Assembly: GCA_002304925.1 (NCBI GenBank) | Contig: DBPT01000022.1 | Location: forward strand, 1 to 64,000 | DNA from: Prolixibacteraceae bacterium UBA1413 | GTDB taxonomy: Bacteria; Bacteroidota; Bacteroidia; Bacteroidales; Prolixibacteraceae | DNA length: 64,000 nucleotides | Direction of reading: 5' to 3' | In this document: positions 51,403-59,081 of the stretch, piece by piece | How positions within the stretch are numbered: the first letter of the stretch is position 1 | Layout of the letters: every line of letters starts with the position of its first letter | Program-made: the position numbers and the translations under genes | The notes under the pieces: model-generated | Databases searched by the model: none | Told to the model about the DNA's origin: nothing | What the model saw: only the letters and a program-made list of their open reading frames with translations

Positions 51403-51416
51403 ATGACCATTGATCA
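51390..51416 (+). repeat. 27-base sequence around the glyoxalase-fold start, shared with the M20 gene
   Basis: Identical to 38531-38556 except for one extra C directly after ATGAC. It contains the start codon at 51403. Confidence 0.75.
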
Positions 51417-51795
51417 CATAGCCATCTGGACGTACAACCTGGAAGGGATGCGGAATTTCTACATGCACTATTTTGATGCTTCTTCCGGTCACGCATATTA
51501 CAATCATTCCAAGGAATTTCGTTCCTATTTCCTGTCGTTCAACGGCACATGCAAGCTTGAGATCATGGAGATGCCCAATGTGCCGCGGAACAAAAACAAT
51601 CCCATGAAGCAGAACACGGGGCTCATCCATTTTGCGTTCAATCCCGGATCACGGCAGAAAGTGAATGAGTTGACCCAGCGGTTGCGGGAGGACGGGTTTA
51701 AAGTGATCGGTGAACCCCGTGTGACCGGTGACAATCTTTATGAAGCCATTATCCTGGATCCCGACGGGAACAGGGTTGAGCTCATGGCCTATTAA
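51403..51795 (+). CDS. Glyoxalase/VOC-fold protein
   Basis: 130 residues starting MTIDHIAIWTYNLEGMRNFY. The VOC fold is shown by the opening His-containing strand (IDHIAI), GLIHFAF with the second ligand His, and IILDPDGNRVELMAY with the last Glu ligand, so it likely binds a divalent metal. Members include glyoxalase I, fosfomycin-resistance and dioxygenase proteins; which reaction it performs cannot be read here. The ATG at 51403 fits the family; upstream residues do not. It is convergent with the DUF3109 gene, overlapping it by 14 bases. Confidence 0.85.
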   Translation: MTIDHIAIWTYNLEGMRNFYMHYFDASSGHAYYNHSKEFRSYFLSFNGTCKLEIMEMPNVPRNKNNPMKQNTGLIHFAFNPGSRQKVNELTQRLREDGFKVIGEPRVTGDNLYEAIILDPDGNRVELMAY

Positions 51796-52354
51796 TCTGG
51801 TCCGCTGCGATTTGGAGTTCAGCGAACCATTCTTCGCCATACTTGCGGGTGAGGGGAACCTGTAGGAACCGCCACAACGGCATCCTGATTTTCTTTCCGC
51901 ATTCCCGTCCCGGCCGGCAGATTTCGATTTTTTGATAGTTGACTGCATCAAAGTGGCGGTACGCCGTGATCCTGACGGGAAAGAGGTGGCATGACAAGGG
52001 CTTTCTGAAATTCAGATATCCTTCATTCCAGGCCTTTTCCACCGCACATTTGAGTATTCCCTGGTCGTCGTAATAGGAATAAGCACATTGCCTGTCGAGT
52101 ACGAGAGGGGTTACCACATCGCCATCGCTATCTACCAGGGAAAAGCCTTTGTTTTCGATCACGTTCCGATGGTCTGGAGGCAGGAAGTCGCGGTAACGGG
52201 GATAATCTTGTTCGAGCAGTTCCGGTTCTCCGGGGGCCAGGGGTGCCCCGGAGTCCCCTTCAATGCAGCAGGCGCCCTTGCATTGTTCCAGGTCACAGGT
52301 GAAATACTCCCTGAAAAGATCCAAGCTGACAATAGCTTTGCCAATTTCGACCAC
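51782..52354 (-). CDS. DUF3109 family protein
   Basis: 190 residues from a GTG start (52352-52354). The N-terminal Cys cluster FTCDLEQCKGACCIEGDSGA followed by Pro-Leu-rich sequence, and later YSYYDDQGILKCAVEKAWNE and LSCHLFPVRI, fit DUF3109, a family with conserved cysteines, likely metal-binding, of unknown role. The start codon is 6 bases from hexamer array D. It follows gpmI on the same strand and overlaps the convergent glyoxalase-fold gene. Confidence 0.8.
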   Translation of the reverse strand: MVEIGKAIVSLDLFREYFTCDLEQCKGACCIEGDSGAPLAPGEPELLEQDYPRYRDFLPPDHRNVIENKGFSLVDSDGDVVTPLVLDRQCAYSYYDDQGILKCAVEKAWNEGYLNFRKPLSCHLFPVRITAYRHFDAVNYQKIEICRPGRECGKKIRMPLWRFLQVPLTRKYGEEWFAELQIAADQINRP

Positions 52355-52359
52355 AGTCT

Positions 52360-52389
52360 AAGGTTGAAGTTAAGATTAAGATGAAGGTT
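52360..52389. repeat. Hexamer array D (5 units, RAGGTW family)
   Basis: Five exact-phase hexamers (AAGGTT, GAAGTT, AAGATT, AAGATG, AAGGTT) in the 45-base space between the gpmI stop and the DUF3109 start. The purine-rich strand is the plus strand, opposite to both genes. Confidence 0.8.
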
Positions 52390-52399
52390 GGGACCGACT

Positions 52400-53932
52400 T
52401 CAGTTTTCGATGAGTATTTTGCCGGTCATTTCCGCGGGGATTTTCAAACCCATAATGTAAAGCAGGGTTGGCGCCACATCTGCCAGGATTCCGTCCTTTA
52501 ACCTTACGTCTTTCCGCTCGCCCACATAAATGCATGGAACCGGGTTAAGGGAGTGGGCGGTATTGGCTGATCCATCCTCGTTGACCGCATTGTCGGCATT
52601 GCCGTGGTCGGCGATGATGAGCACCTCATAGCCATTGGCGCGGGCAGCTTCCACAACTTCTTTCACACATGCATCAACGGCAACCACAGCCTTGTAAATC
52701 GCTTCATAAACCCCGGTATGCCCGACCATATCGCCATTGGCAAAGTTCAGGACTATGAAACCGGCTGATTTTTTATTCAATTCGGCAACGATTGCGTCTT
52801 TCACCTGAGGGGCCGACATTTCGGGCTGCAGGTCATAGGTAGGAACCTTGGGGGATTGGATCATGATCCGGGTTTCACCGGGGAATTCAGCTTCCCTACC
52901 TCCGCTGAAGAAGAAAGTCACGTGGGCATATTTTTCGGTTTCAGCAATCCTGATCTGGCGGATTCCGGCATCAGAAACCAATTCTCCGATGGTGCGGGTG
53001 ACATTTTCCTTTTCAAAGATCACGTTGATCCCCCTGAAGTCCTCTTTATAGCTGGTCATGGTATACCACTGCAGGGGCATGGTGTGCATGCCGTATTCGG
53101 GCAGGTCCTTCTGGGTAAAGGCGATGGTGGTCTGTCGCAACCGGTCGGTACGGAAATTGAAACAGATGACCACGTCATCCGCCTCGATCAGTCCGATCGG
53201 ATCCCCCTCCCCGTCGACAACGACGATGGGTTTGATAAATTCATCGGTAACGCCTTCCCTGTAACTCCTCCTGATGGCTTCCGGGAGGTTGGTGGTTTTA
53301 TCCCCTTTTCCACGGGTATAGAGATCATACGCCAGTTTCATGCGGTCCCAGTTCTTATCACGATCCATTCCGTAATAGCGGCCGATCAGGGAGGCGAATC
53401 TGCCGTTGGTCCCCTTGAGTGCTTGGATATCCTCTTCAACAAAACCGAGTCCGGAACGGGGATCGGTATCCCTTCCGTCAGTAAGTCCGTGGATGAAGAT
53501 CTTTCCGACTCCCATGTCGGTACCGATCCTGCACAACGCCACCATATGCGAACTGAGGGCGTGCACGCCTCCGGGGCCGATCAGTCCGATCAGGTGCACG
53601 CTCCTGTCATTCTCGCGTGCATAGGTAAAAGCCTTTACCACCCGGGGATTTTCCCAAAGTTCGCGGTCTTCAATTGCTTTGGTGATCCTCACCATGTCCT
53701 GGTAGATGATCCGGCCAGCCCCGATATTGAGATGCCCCACCTCGGAGTTGCCCATCTGTCCGTCGGGAAGCCCGACATTCCTTCCGCAGGTAAGGAGTTG
53801 GGAATAGGGAGCGGTGGCTTTCAGGGAATCCAGGAACGGCGTGGGTGCCTGGGAAATGATGTCCCGCGGGCTGCCGTCGCCGATTCCCCATCCGTCGAGA
53901 ATGACCAATATCGCTTTTTTAATGTCTGTCAT
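52400..53932 (-). CDS. gpmI: Phosphoglycerate mutase, 2,3-bisphosphoglycerate-independent
   Basis: 510 residues. Interconverts 3- and 2-phosphoglycerate with two manganese ions. The metal-binding N terminus is VILDGWGIGDG; the catalytic serine is in GQMGNSEVGHLNIGAG; other ligands are in NFANGDMVGHTG and IADHGNAD. Full length. It follows the acidic protein gene (40 bases) on the same strand. Confidence 0.97.
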   Translation of the reverse strand: MTDIKKAILVILDGWGIGDGSPRDIISQAPTPFLDSLKATAPYSQLLTCGRNVGLPDGQMGNSEVGHLNIGAGRIIYQDMVRITKAIEDRELWENPRVVKAFTYARENDRSVHLIGLIGPGGVHALSSHMVALCRIGTDMGVGKIFIHGLTDGRDTDPRSGLGFVEEDIQALKGTNGRFASLIGRYYGMDRDKNWDRMKLAYDLYTRGKGDKTTNLPEAIRRSYREGVTDEFIKPIVVVDGEGDPIGLIEADDVVICFNFRTDRLRQTTIAFTQKDLPEYGMHTMPLQWYTMTSYKEDFRGINVIFEKENVTRTIGELVSDAGIRQIRIAETEKYAHVTFFFSGGREAEFPGETRIMIQSPKVPTYDLQPEMSAPQVKDAIVAELNKKSAGFIVLNFANGDMVGHTGVYEAIYKAVVAVDACVKEVVEAARANGYEVLIIADHGNADNAVNEDGSANTAHSLNPVPCIYVGERKDVRLKDGILADVAPTLLYIMGLKIPAEMTGKILIEN

Positions 53933-53972
53933 CTGTTAAACCTCCTTTAACAAGGCGACCTGCCCTGTTCAT

Positions 53973-54350
53973 TTAATAATCGTCGTCGTCATCACCCTCA
54001 TCATCAGGCTCGTCCAGGGGTTCTTCCTCTTCATCCTCATCGGCAGCCGCCAGTTCCATGTCGGCATACTTGTCCTCATATTCCTCCCTGACATGATCCT
54101 TAAGGAATCCGTCATCATCATAATCGTCGTCATCCTCAATGATACGCTCCGCTTCACTCAGGGTCATCCTGATCAGGTAATATTTGTCTTCCGTTTCAAA
54201 GGGCAATGCACTCACATTCTTTCCATCCTTGTCAAAGTAATAGATCAGATAATCGCTGAAACCCGTGGGGTAAACCAGCTTGATCTGTTCCTGGATGGCC
54301 GGGTCAAGTTTGTCATAATCCTTGATGACTCTTGGTTTGTTCTGATTCAT
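53973..54350 (-). CDS. Acidic small protein with poly-Asp/Glu tail
   Basis: 125 residues. The first 75 form an ordered region (KPRVIKDYDKLDPAIQEQIK, YPTGFSDYLIYYFDKDGKNV, YYLIRMTLSEAERII), which I recall as conserved in Bacteroidota; the last 50 are nearly all Asp, Glu and Tyr. The tail is likely disordered and could bind cations or basic partners such as ribosomal or nucleic-acid-binding proteins. The function is unknown. It is just upstream of gpmI. Confidence 0.75.
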   Translation of the reverse strand: MNQNKPRVIKDYDKLDPAIQEQIKLVYPTGFSDYLIYYFDKDGKNVSALPFETEDKYYLIRMTLSEAERIIEDDDDYDDDGFLKDHVREEYEDKYADMELAAADEDEEEEPLDEPDDEGDDDDDY

Positions 54351-54697
54351 GGATTAAAGATTAATCGGATTGTTTTAGCACTGATCACATCCGCGATGCT
54401 GCGGTTATATGACGGGGTGAAAATAGAAACTTTTTAATAAATAAAATACGTTGCCTGCAATTATGGATTTTTTTTTAAAGGTGATGGTTTTACCATTCCA
54501 CCAGGGTCACCATTACGGCAGCCTGACCCATCAGCGAACGTGCCGAAAATCCATTCATCATGCCTCCCAACAGCATCAGGATTAAATGACAGGAGTCTCA
54601 CAATGCAATTCCTCAGCTATTTTTTCCGGTTAAAATAAAGCAAATTTAAACTTCAAACTGTATATGTCAAAAATCCTGTTTCCCCGGGGTATGCGTA
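54351..54697. other. 347-base space between the PUL and the acidic protein gene
   Basis: The part next to the acidic gene is AT-rich. A 28-codon minus-strand frame at 54490-54576 reads hydrophobic (MLLGGMMNGF...VTLVEW) and could be a gene relic, but has no further support. I see no RNA gene or strong terminator. Confidence 0.45.
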
Positions 54698-55516
54698 TCA
54701 GGCATGGGGGTTTCTTATTCTTCGGTAGATACAGGTTTTGTTGGTGCAAATATGGCAGCGATAACCGGTTCGTTTCACCCCAGGACCGGCTCCTATAACG
54801 CCGCTAATGGATTTCACGGGATTCATCAGCGAGGAGGGCAACAGGGTGATTCCCAGGAAGCCGGGAGGAAAAAAGGAGAAGAGTTTTTGTTGTTCCGCCA
54901 CATCCCAGTTGCAATACCCGGGGCTGTAGGAATCGGAAATGGCCCAATTCGCGGGTGCCAGTTGTGTTTCCAACCACTCCATCATTCTTTCGGAAGCTTT
55001 TTCAGCGACCACTGAGCCCAGGGTATCGAGTACGTAACTGTATACCTGGTCACCGGCATCATTGAGATTTCGGCACCTGACGGTCACCGCTTCCCCTGCT
55101 GTGGCGGCAAAAAAAAGGAGGGCATCCCCATTTTTGATTTGGGTGAAGATGATCTTTCCGGGGAAAAAAGTATGGTTTCCTGCCCTAAAAACCCGCCTGG
55201 AGTTATCAAAGAGGACAGGGGCCAAAACGCGAAAGCCTGCCCTGGGTTCGAACAATGAAGGGGCTTCCTCCAGGGCCGAGAGGACCATTCCGGCGAAGGG
55301 TTCCGGGGTTTCTCCCGGAATAAATCCCAGATCGCGCTCCACCTCTGCGGGGGAAATCTCCAACTCCTGCCAGGAGTAAGTGAAGTCCCTGATTCCGGAA
55401 GGTCCGTTTCCTGACTGCTGTTCCCTGGGAAATGGAAACAGGAGGCTGAAAATATCGCTGACGACACCAGATTTGTCTTCCCTGCCGCCATGTGGAATAT
55501 CGACCGGGATGCTCAT
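54698..55516 (-). CDS. Stand-alone MetH-activation-domain-like (corrinoid reactivation) protein
   Basis: 272 residues. The C-terminal 100 residues match the vitamin B12-dependent methionine synthase activation domain: ISDSYSPGYCNWDVAEQQKL (the S-P-G-Y that contacts cobalamin/AdoMet), LMNPVKSISGVIGAG, and a terminal cysteine cluster YRCHICTNKTCIYR. In MetH this domain uses AdoMet and an electron donor to rescue oxidised cobalamin; stand-alone forms occur with other corrinoid enzymes. The gene is 3 bases after the GH53 gene, hence co-transcribed. The cysteine cluster (C-x2-C-x4-C) could bind a metal. Confidence 0.75.
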   Translation of the reverse strand: MSIPVDIPHGGREDKSGVVSDIFSLLFPFPREQQSGNGPSGIRDFTYSWQELEISPAEVERDLGFIPGETPEPFAGMVLSALEEAPSLFEPRAGFRVLAPVLFDNSRRVFRAGNHTFFPGKIIFTQIKNGDALLFFAATAGEAVTVRCRNLNDAGDQVYSYVLDTLGSVVAEKASERMMEWLETQLAPANWAISDSYSPGYCNWDVAEQQKLFSFFPPGFLGITLLPSSLMNPVKSISGVIGAGPGVKRTGYRCHICTNKTCIYRRIRNPHA

Positions 55517-55519
55517 CCG

Positions 55520-56737
55520 CTATGGGTTCATTTTGTAAGTCCAGTTCAGGTAACGGGTCACCGGCAACGTGTTTCCCTGGAAATCGAAAAACGCGGCATT
55601 TTCCCAAGATGAACCTTTTCCCCAGGGATCCTTCATTTCCGAGGTGATCCAGGCGGGTTCCCAGTAAAAGACGCCGTTGGCCCCTGCGGAAATCATCTCC
55701 TGGGTCAGCATCACCATAAAATCGAGCTGTCCCTGCCGGGTGAAGGGAAAACCGGTCAGGGGTTTCTGGGAGCCGAACTGGTTGTTGTAATTGTCAGCAC
55801 CAGAAATACTCCACGGATAGGCTGTTTCCAGGACCATTACCTTCTTATCGTAATCGGTTTTCATTTTTTTCACAAGGGTGAGGAGCGAGCCTGACGGGAT
55901 GGTTGTATGCCAGAGGGGGTAATATGAAAACCCGATGATGTCGAAATCCTGAATTCCGCCGTCGGTCACGGCTTTGGAGAACCACCATTCCAGGTTTTTG
56001 GGATCTGCCACATGAAGGGCTATTTCGGTTTTCATGGAAGAATTGGCTGAGACATCCCTGACCGCTTTGATGGCGCTGTTGATGATGACCCCCAGGTTTT
56101 GCCACCGGCCGTTGCAGGCATCGGGCGCCGGGAAACCCTCTTTGGTCCCGGTCATCATCAAGCCACAGTTTGTTTCATTCCCGATCTGCACCATTTCGGG
56201 CAACAGGCTGAGTTGGTCCAGTTTTTTCAGTACCGCAAAGGTGTAGTTATATACCGAATCGCTCAGCACATCCAGGGAGGTGATGTTTTCCCAGGCTTCG
56301 GGAGGTTCCTGGCGACCGGGGTCGGCCCAGAAATCGGAGTAGTGGAAATCGAGAAGCACCGCCATCCTTAGCTCTTTGGCCCTTCTGATGGTTTTTAACA
56401 CATCGTCAAATCCGCTGTAAAGGGGTTTTGAAGGATTTCCATATACTTCCCTGACCCATTGCGGATTATGCCACAGCCTCACCCTCACGGCATTGGCACC
56501 GAGTGATTTCAAAATGGAAAAAGGATCCTTCGCTTCTCCCTCAACACGGTAAACACCCCCATGGTCCTCTATCTGGTTAACATACGAAAGATCCACTCCC
56601 ATGGCAAACCAGGACGATGGCTCCTCAATTTCAGTTTCTTCGTCGGGTTCAGGATTTCCATTTTTATCACCGCAGGAAAAGCCGGTCATCACCAAGATCA
56701 ACAATCCGCAAAGCGACAGAGGAAGAAAAGCTTTCAT
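55520..56737 (-). CDS. GH53 arabinogalactan endo-beta-1,4-galactanase lipoprotein
   Basis: 405 residues. The signal ends in MTGFSCGDKNG, a lipobox, followed by a Glu/Asp-rich linker; the rest is the GH53 TIM barrel. The acid/base Glu is in MVQIGNETNCGLM and the nucleophile Glu in VMVLETAYPWS; VRVRLWHNPQWV and LDFHYSDFWADPG are the other family signatures. It cuts beta-1,4-galactan chains of pectin, probably on the outside of the outer membrane. It follows SusD after a palindrome. Confidence 0.95.
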   Translation of the reverse strand: MKAFLPLSLCGLLILVMTGFSCGDKNGNPEPDEETEIEEPSSWFAMGVDLSYVNQIEDHGGVYRVEGEAKDPFSILKSLGANAVRVRLWHNPQWVREVYGNPSKPLYSGFDDVLKTIRRAKELRMAVLLDFHYSDFWADPGRQEPPEAWENITSLDVLSDSVYNYTFAVLKKLDQLSLLPEMVQIGNETNCGLMMTGTKEGFPAPDACNGRWQNLGVIINSAIKAVRDVSANSSMKTEIALHVADPKNLEWWFSKAVTDGGIQDFDIIGFSYYPLWHTTIPSGSLLTLVKKMKTDYDKKVMVLETAYPWSISGADNYNNQFGSQKPLTGFPFTRQGQLDFMVMLTQEMISAGANGVFYWEPAWITSEMKDPWGKGSSWENAAFFDFQGNTLPVTRYLNWTYKMNP

Positions 56738-56824
56738 ATGCTTCAGTTAAATATCAAAAAGCAAATATAATTCATTAATGTGACATCACAGAACTGGATA
56801 CGGAACCTTCTGCCAGTAAAATAG

Positions 56825-56856
56825 TGAAGGCCGTCCCGCATGCGGGACGGCCTTCA
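56825..56856 (-). terminator. Perfect 32-base palindrome between SusD and GH53 genes
   Basis: TGAAGGCCGTCCCGCA (56825-56840) is followed by its exact reverse complement to 56856. On the minus strand it is followed by CTATTTTACTG, only a weak U-tract. It lies 20 bases after the SusD stop. It could be a terminator, an RNA-processing hairpin that sets the SusCD to GH53 ratio, or a binding site. Confidence 0.6.
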
Positions 56857-56876
56857 CCAGGGGTGACTTCAACCGG

Positions 56877-59051
56877 TTAATAGCCCGGATTCTGATACGC
56901 TGCTTTTGCAGCGACATCTAAGGGTTTCCCGTTTTCATCGGTCAGCAGGTCAAGGTAAGCCTTTGGCCATACCCTGAAGGTGTAGTGTTTCTGCATGGTT
57001 CCCTTTCCGTTGCCGTCCTGGCCGTTTCCGTTGTGGGTATTGAAAGCCACAGGCCAACGTCCGGTTTTATCGGAAGCCACCTGATTCAGAAACATGATAC
57101 GGTCATAGAGAATTCCGGCGTTGTGCTGGTCTTCCCAGGCAAGACCCTCGGAAAGGAATTCCCTCGCCTTCTCATTGTAGATGAAGTGGATGAACATGTC
57201 CGCCTTACTGGTAACCGTGGGGATGTAATGTTCAGCCAGGGCTTCCGGTGTTCCGGGGGAGAAATGGTTTTCGGTCACTTTGATGGCGTCATAGGTGGAT
57301 GCTGTCACGGTATAGGGAGCATTTTTCTCGCCTGCGGGAAGGTTTGCCGCCTGAGGTTCATACATCACACATACCTCAGGACGATTTTCCCCTCCCTTGT
57401 ATGCCGCTCTTTCACGCAACACGTTGATATCGGCGACGGCCATTCCATAGCTGCCTTTCCTTCCGTAGGCTTCAGCCCTGATCATGTAGGTTTCGGCCAG
57501 CCTCATCAGAATGGCGTCTCGGGTCCCAGCCTCGCTGTTGAAATTACTTTCCGCGGTGCTGCCTCCCCTGGAGGGGTCCACATATTTTGCCGAAGAGAGA
57601 TAGGGAGCGGTCCGGGTGTTCGCCAGGCCCATCCCGGTACCGTCGATAAAGAGGCGGTAATAGTAACGTCCTGTCTTTTCCGATTTCACCCATCTGACGA
57701 TAAACTGGAAAGGCATGCTCATCACCATGGCCGAATCCAAGGCCTCTTCCTTTTGGTTTTCCAGGTATATCAGGGCTCTTTTTCCAAATGCGATCCGTTT
57801 GCTTTTGGCGGCAACGGCAGGTTCACCGGCAGGTTTGTTGGCATTCCACCAGGCTGCGGCAGCATCGCTCCACACAAAGCTGGTGCCTCCTCCGCTCATA
57901 TTACAGATGTATTCCTCGACAAAAGTCTTGTAGTAACGGCTGTCATTCACCTTGTCGATAAAATTATCGTAAGCCCAATCGGTGGGTTTGTAGGTACCGA
58001 AAGGCCTTCCGTAGGCCATGGCGCGGGTCACCCCCGTCTGGTTGGTATAATCCCCGGTGTGGTAGTTACATGACCGGTTGCCGCCGAAACGGCCGTTCAG
58101 AGAGGTATTCACGTCAAACTGGGCGGCCAGCATCACCTCTGGACTGGGGGATGTTTCTGAAACGGCGGGATTAAAGAGGGTCCAATAGTCTGATGCCAGT
58201 CCTTTGAGGGTTCCCGATCCGCCGGCGAGGGCGTTGATCACCTCGGTGGTGATGGTGATGACGGAATCCAGATCGCTGGACACACTTCCCTTGTACAGCA
58301 TTTTCAGATGTGGTTCGCCGCTGTTCCGGAAGGCGGCTGCCTGGGCCCTGTTCAGGTAGAGTTTGGCCAGGAAATGGCCGGCAGCCCATTTGGTCACCCT
58401 CCCCCGGTCGGCCTGGCTGGCTGGCAGGTTCTGGTAAGCAAAACGCATGTCGGAAATGATTTGCCTGTAGATGGTTTCCAGGTCGGACTTCGGGTAATAA
58501 TAAATGCCATTGTCCTCGGTCTTGGCTTCCAAGAGGAGCGGAACGGCGCCCAGCTGATTGGAGATCAGGTAGTATGCCCACGAACGCAAAAAGAGGACCT
58601 CTGCCTTGCGCTGGTTGGCATAGGCGGCGTCGGTGCCGAAACGGCCCGGCTTCACCGTCTCGATCTGTTTCAGGGCTATGTTGCAATTGTTGATGTGGGG
58701 ATACGCCCCCATGGGTGCATAGCTCGAATTGGCCGAACCTATGTAATTGGTGATATTGCCGGCAATGGTGCTCACATCGGTTCCGAAAGCCGCACTGTTG
58801 CATTTGGCAATGGCCGAATTGGCAGCGGCATGCTGGTACTGGTCTGTCTCCGGATCGTTCAGCTTGGCCCCGTTGGAATCCCATTCATGTTTCACCCGCA
58901 AGTATACGTATAGTCCCTTTACCAGAGCATCCAGTCCGCCTTCGGTATTGTAATAATCCTGGGTCAGGGTCGAAACTTGCTTCTCTTCCAGGAAATCCTC
59001 GCAGGAAAAGAGGAAAATTACCGCCAGAAACAAGGAAATATATCTCTTCAT
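56877..59051 (-). CDS. SusD/RagB-family glycan-binding lipoprotein
   Basis: 724 residues. The lipoprotein signal ends LFSCEDFLEEK, followed by TQDYYNTEGGLDALVKGLY, the SusD N-terminal pattern; TPR-like helices include RKAEVLFLRSWAYYLISNQL, and the C-terminal AREFLSEGLAWEDQHNAG and FRVWPKAYLDL close the fold. It is larger than most SusD proteins (about 500-650), with an insert between the N-terminal and C-terminal halves. Binds the polymer at the cell surface and caps the SusC channel. Confidence 0.95.
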   Translation of the reverse strand: MKRYISLFLAVIFLFSCEDFLEEKQVSTLTQDYYNTEGGLDALVKGLYVYLRVKHEWDSNGAKLNDPETDQYQHAAANSAIAKCNSAAFGTDVSTIAGNITNYIGSANSSYAPMGAYPHINNCNIALKQIETVKPGRFGTDAAYANQRKAEVLFLRSWAYYLISNQLGAVPLLLEAKTEDNGIYYYPKSDLETIYRQIISDMRFAYQNLPASQADRGRVTKWAAGHFLAKLYLNRAQAAAFRNSGEPHLKMLYKGSVSSDLDSVITITTEVINALAGGSGTLKGLASDYWTLFNPAVSETSPSPEVMLAAQFDVNTSLNGRFGGNRSCNYHTGDYTNQTGVTRAMAYGRPFGTYKPTDWAYDNFIDKVNDSRYYKTFVEEYICNMSGGGTSFVWSDAAAAWWNANKPAGEPAVAAKSKRIAFGKRALIYLENQKEEALDSAMVMSMPFQFIVRWVKSEKTGRYYYRLFIDGTGMGLANTRTAPYLSSAKYVDPSRGGSTAESNFNSEAGTRDAILMRLAETYMIRAEAYGRKGSYGMAVADINVLRERAAYKGGENRPEVCVMYEPQAANLPAGEKNAPYTVTASTYDAIKVTENHFSPGTPEALAEHYIPTVTSKADMFIHFIYNEKAREFLSEGLAWEDQHNAGILYDRIMFLNQVASDKTGRWPVAFNTHNGNGQDGNGKGTMQKHYTFRVWPKAYLDLLTDENGKPLDVAAKAAYQNPGY

Positions 59052-59081
59052 AATACGCAGTTTTTAAAAGTTAAACAATTA

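Noticed and set aside
52856..53950. A 364-codon frame opposite gpmI
   Set aside because: It is antisense to a full-length gpmI with all catalytic motifs.
54490..54576. A 28-codon hydrophobic frame near the acidic protein gene
   Set aside because: Too short, with no ribosome binding site or family match; mentioned only in the description of the gap.
56985..58073. A 362-codon frame on the plus strand opposite SusD
   Set aside because: It is antisense to a clear SusD gene, with low-complexity His/Gly composition and no family match.
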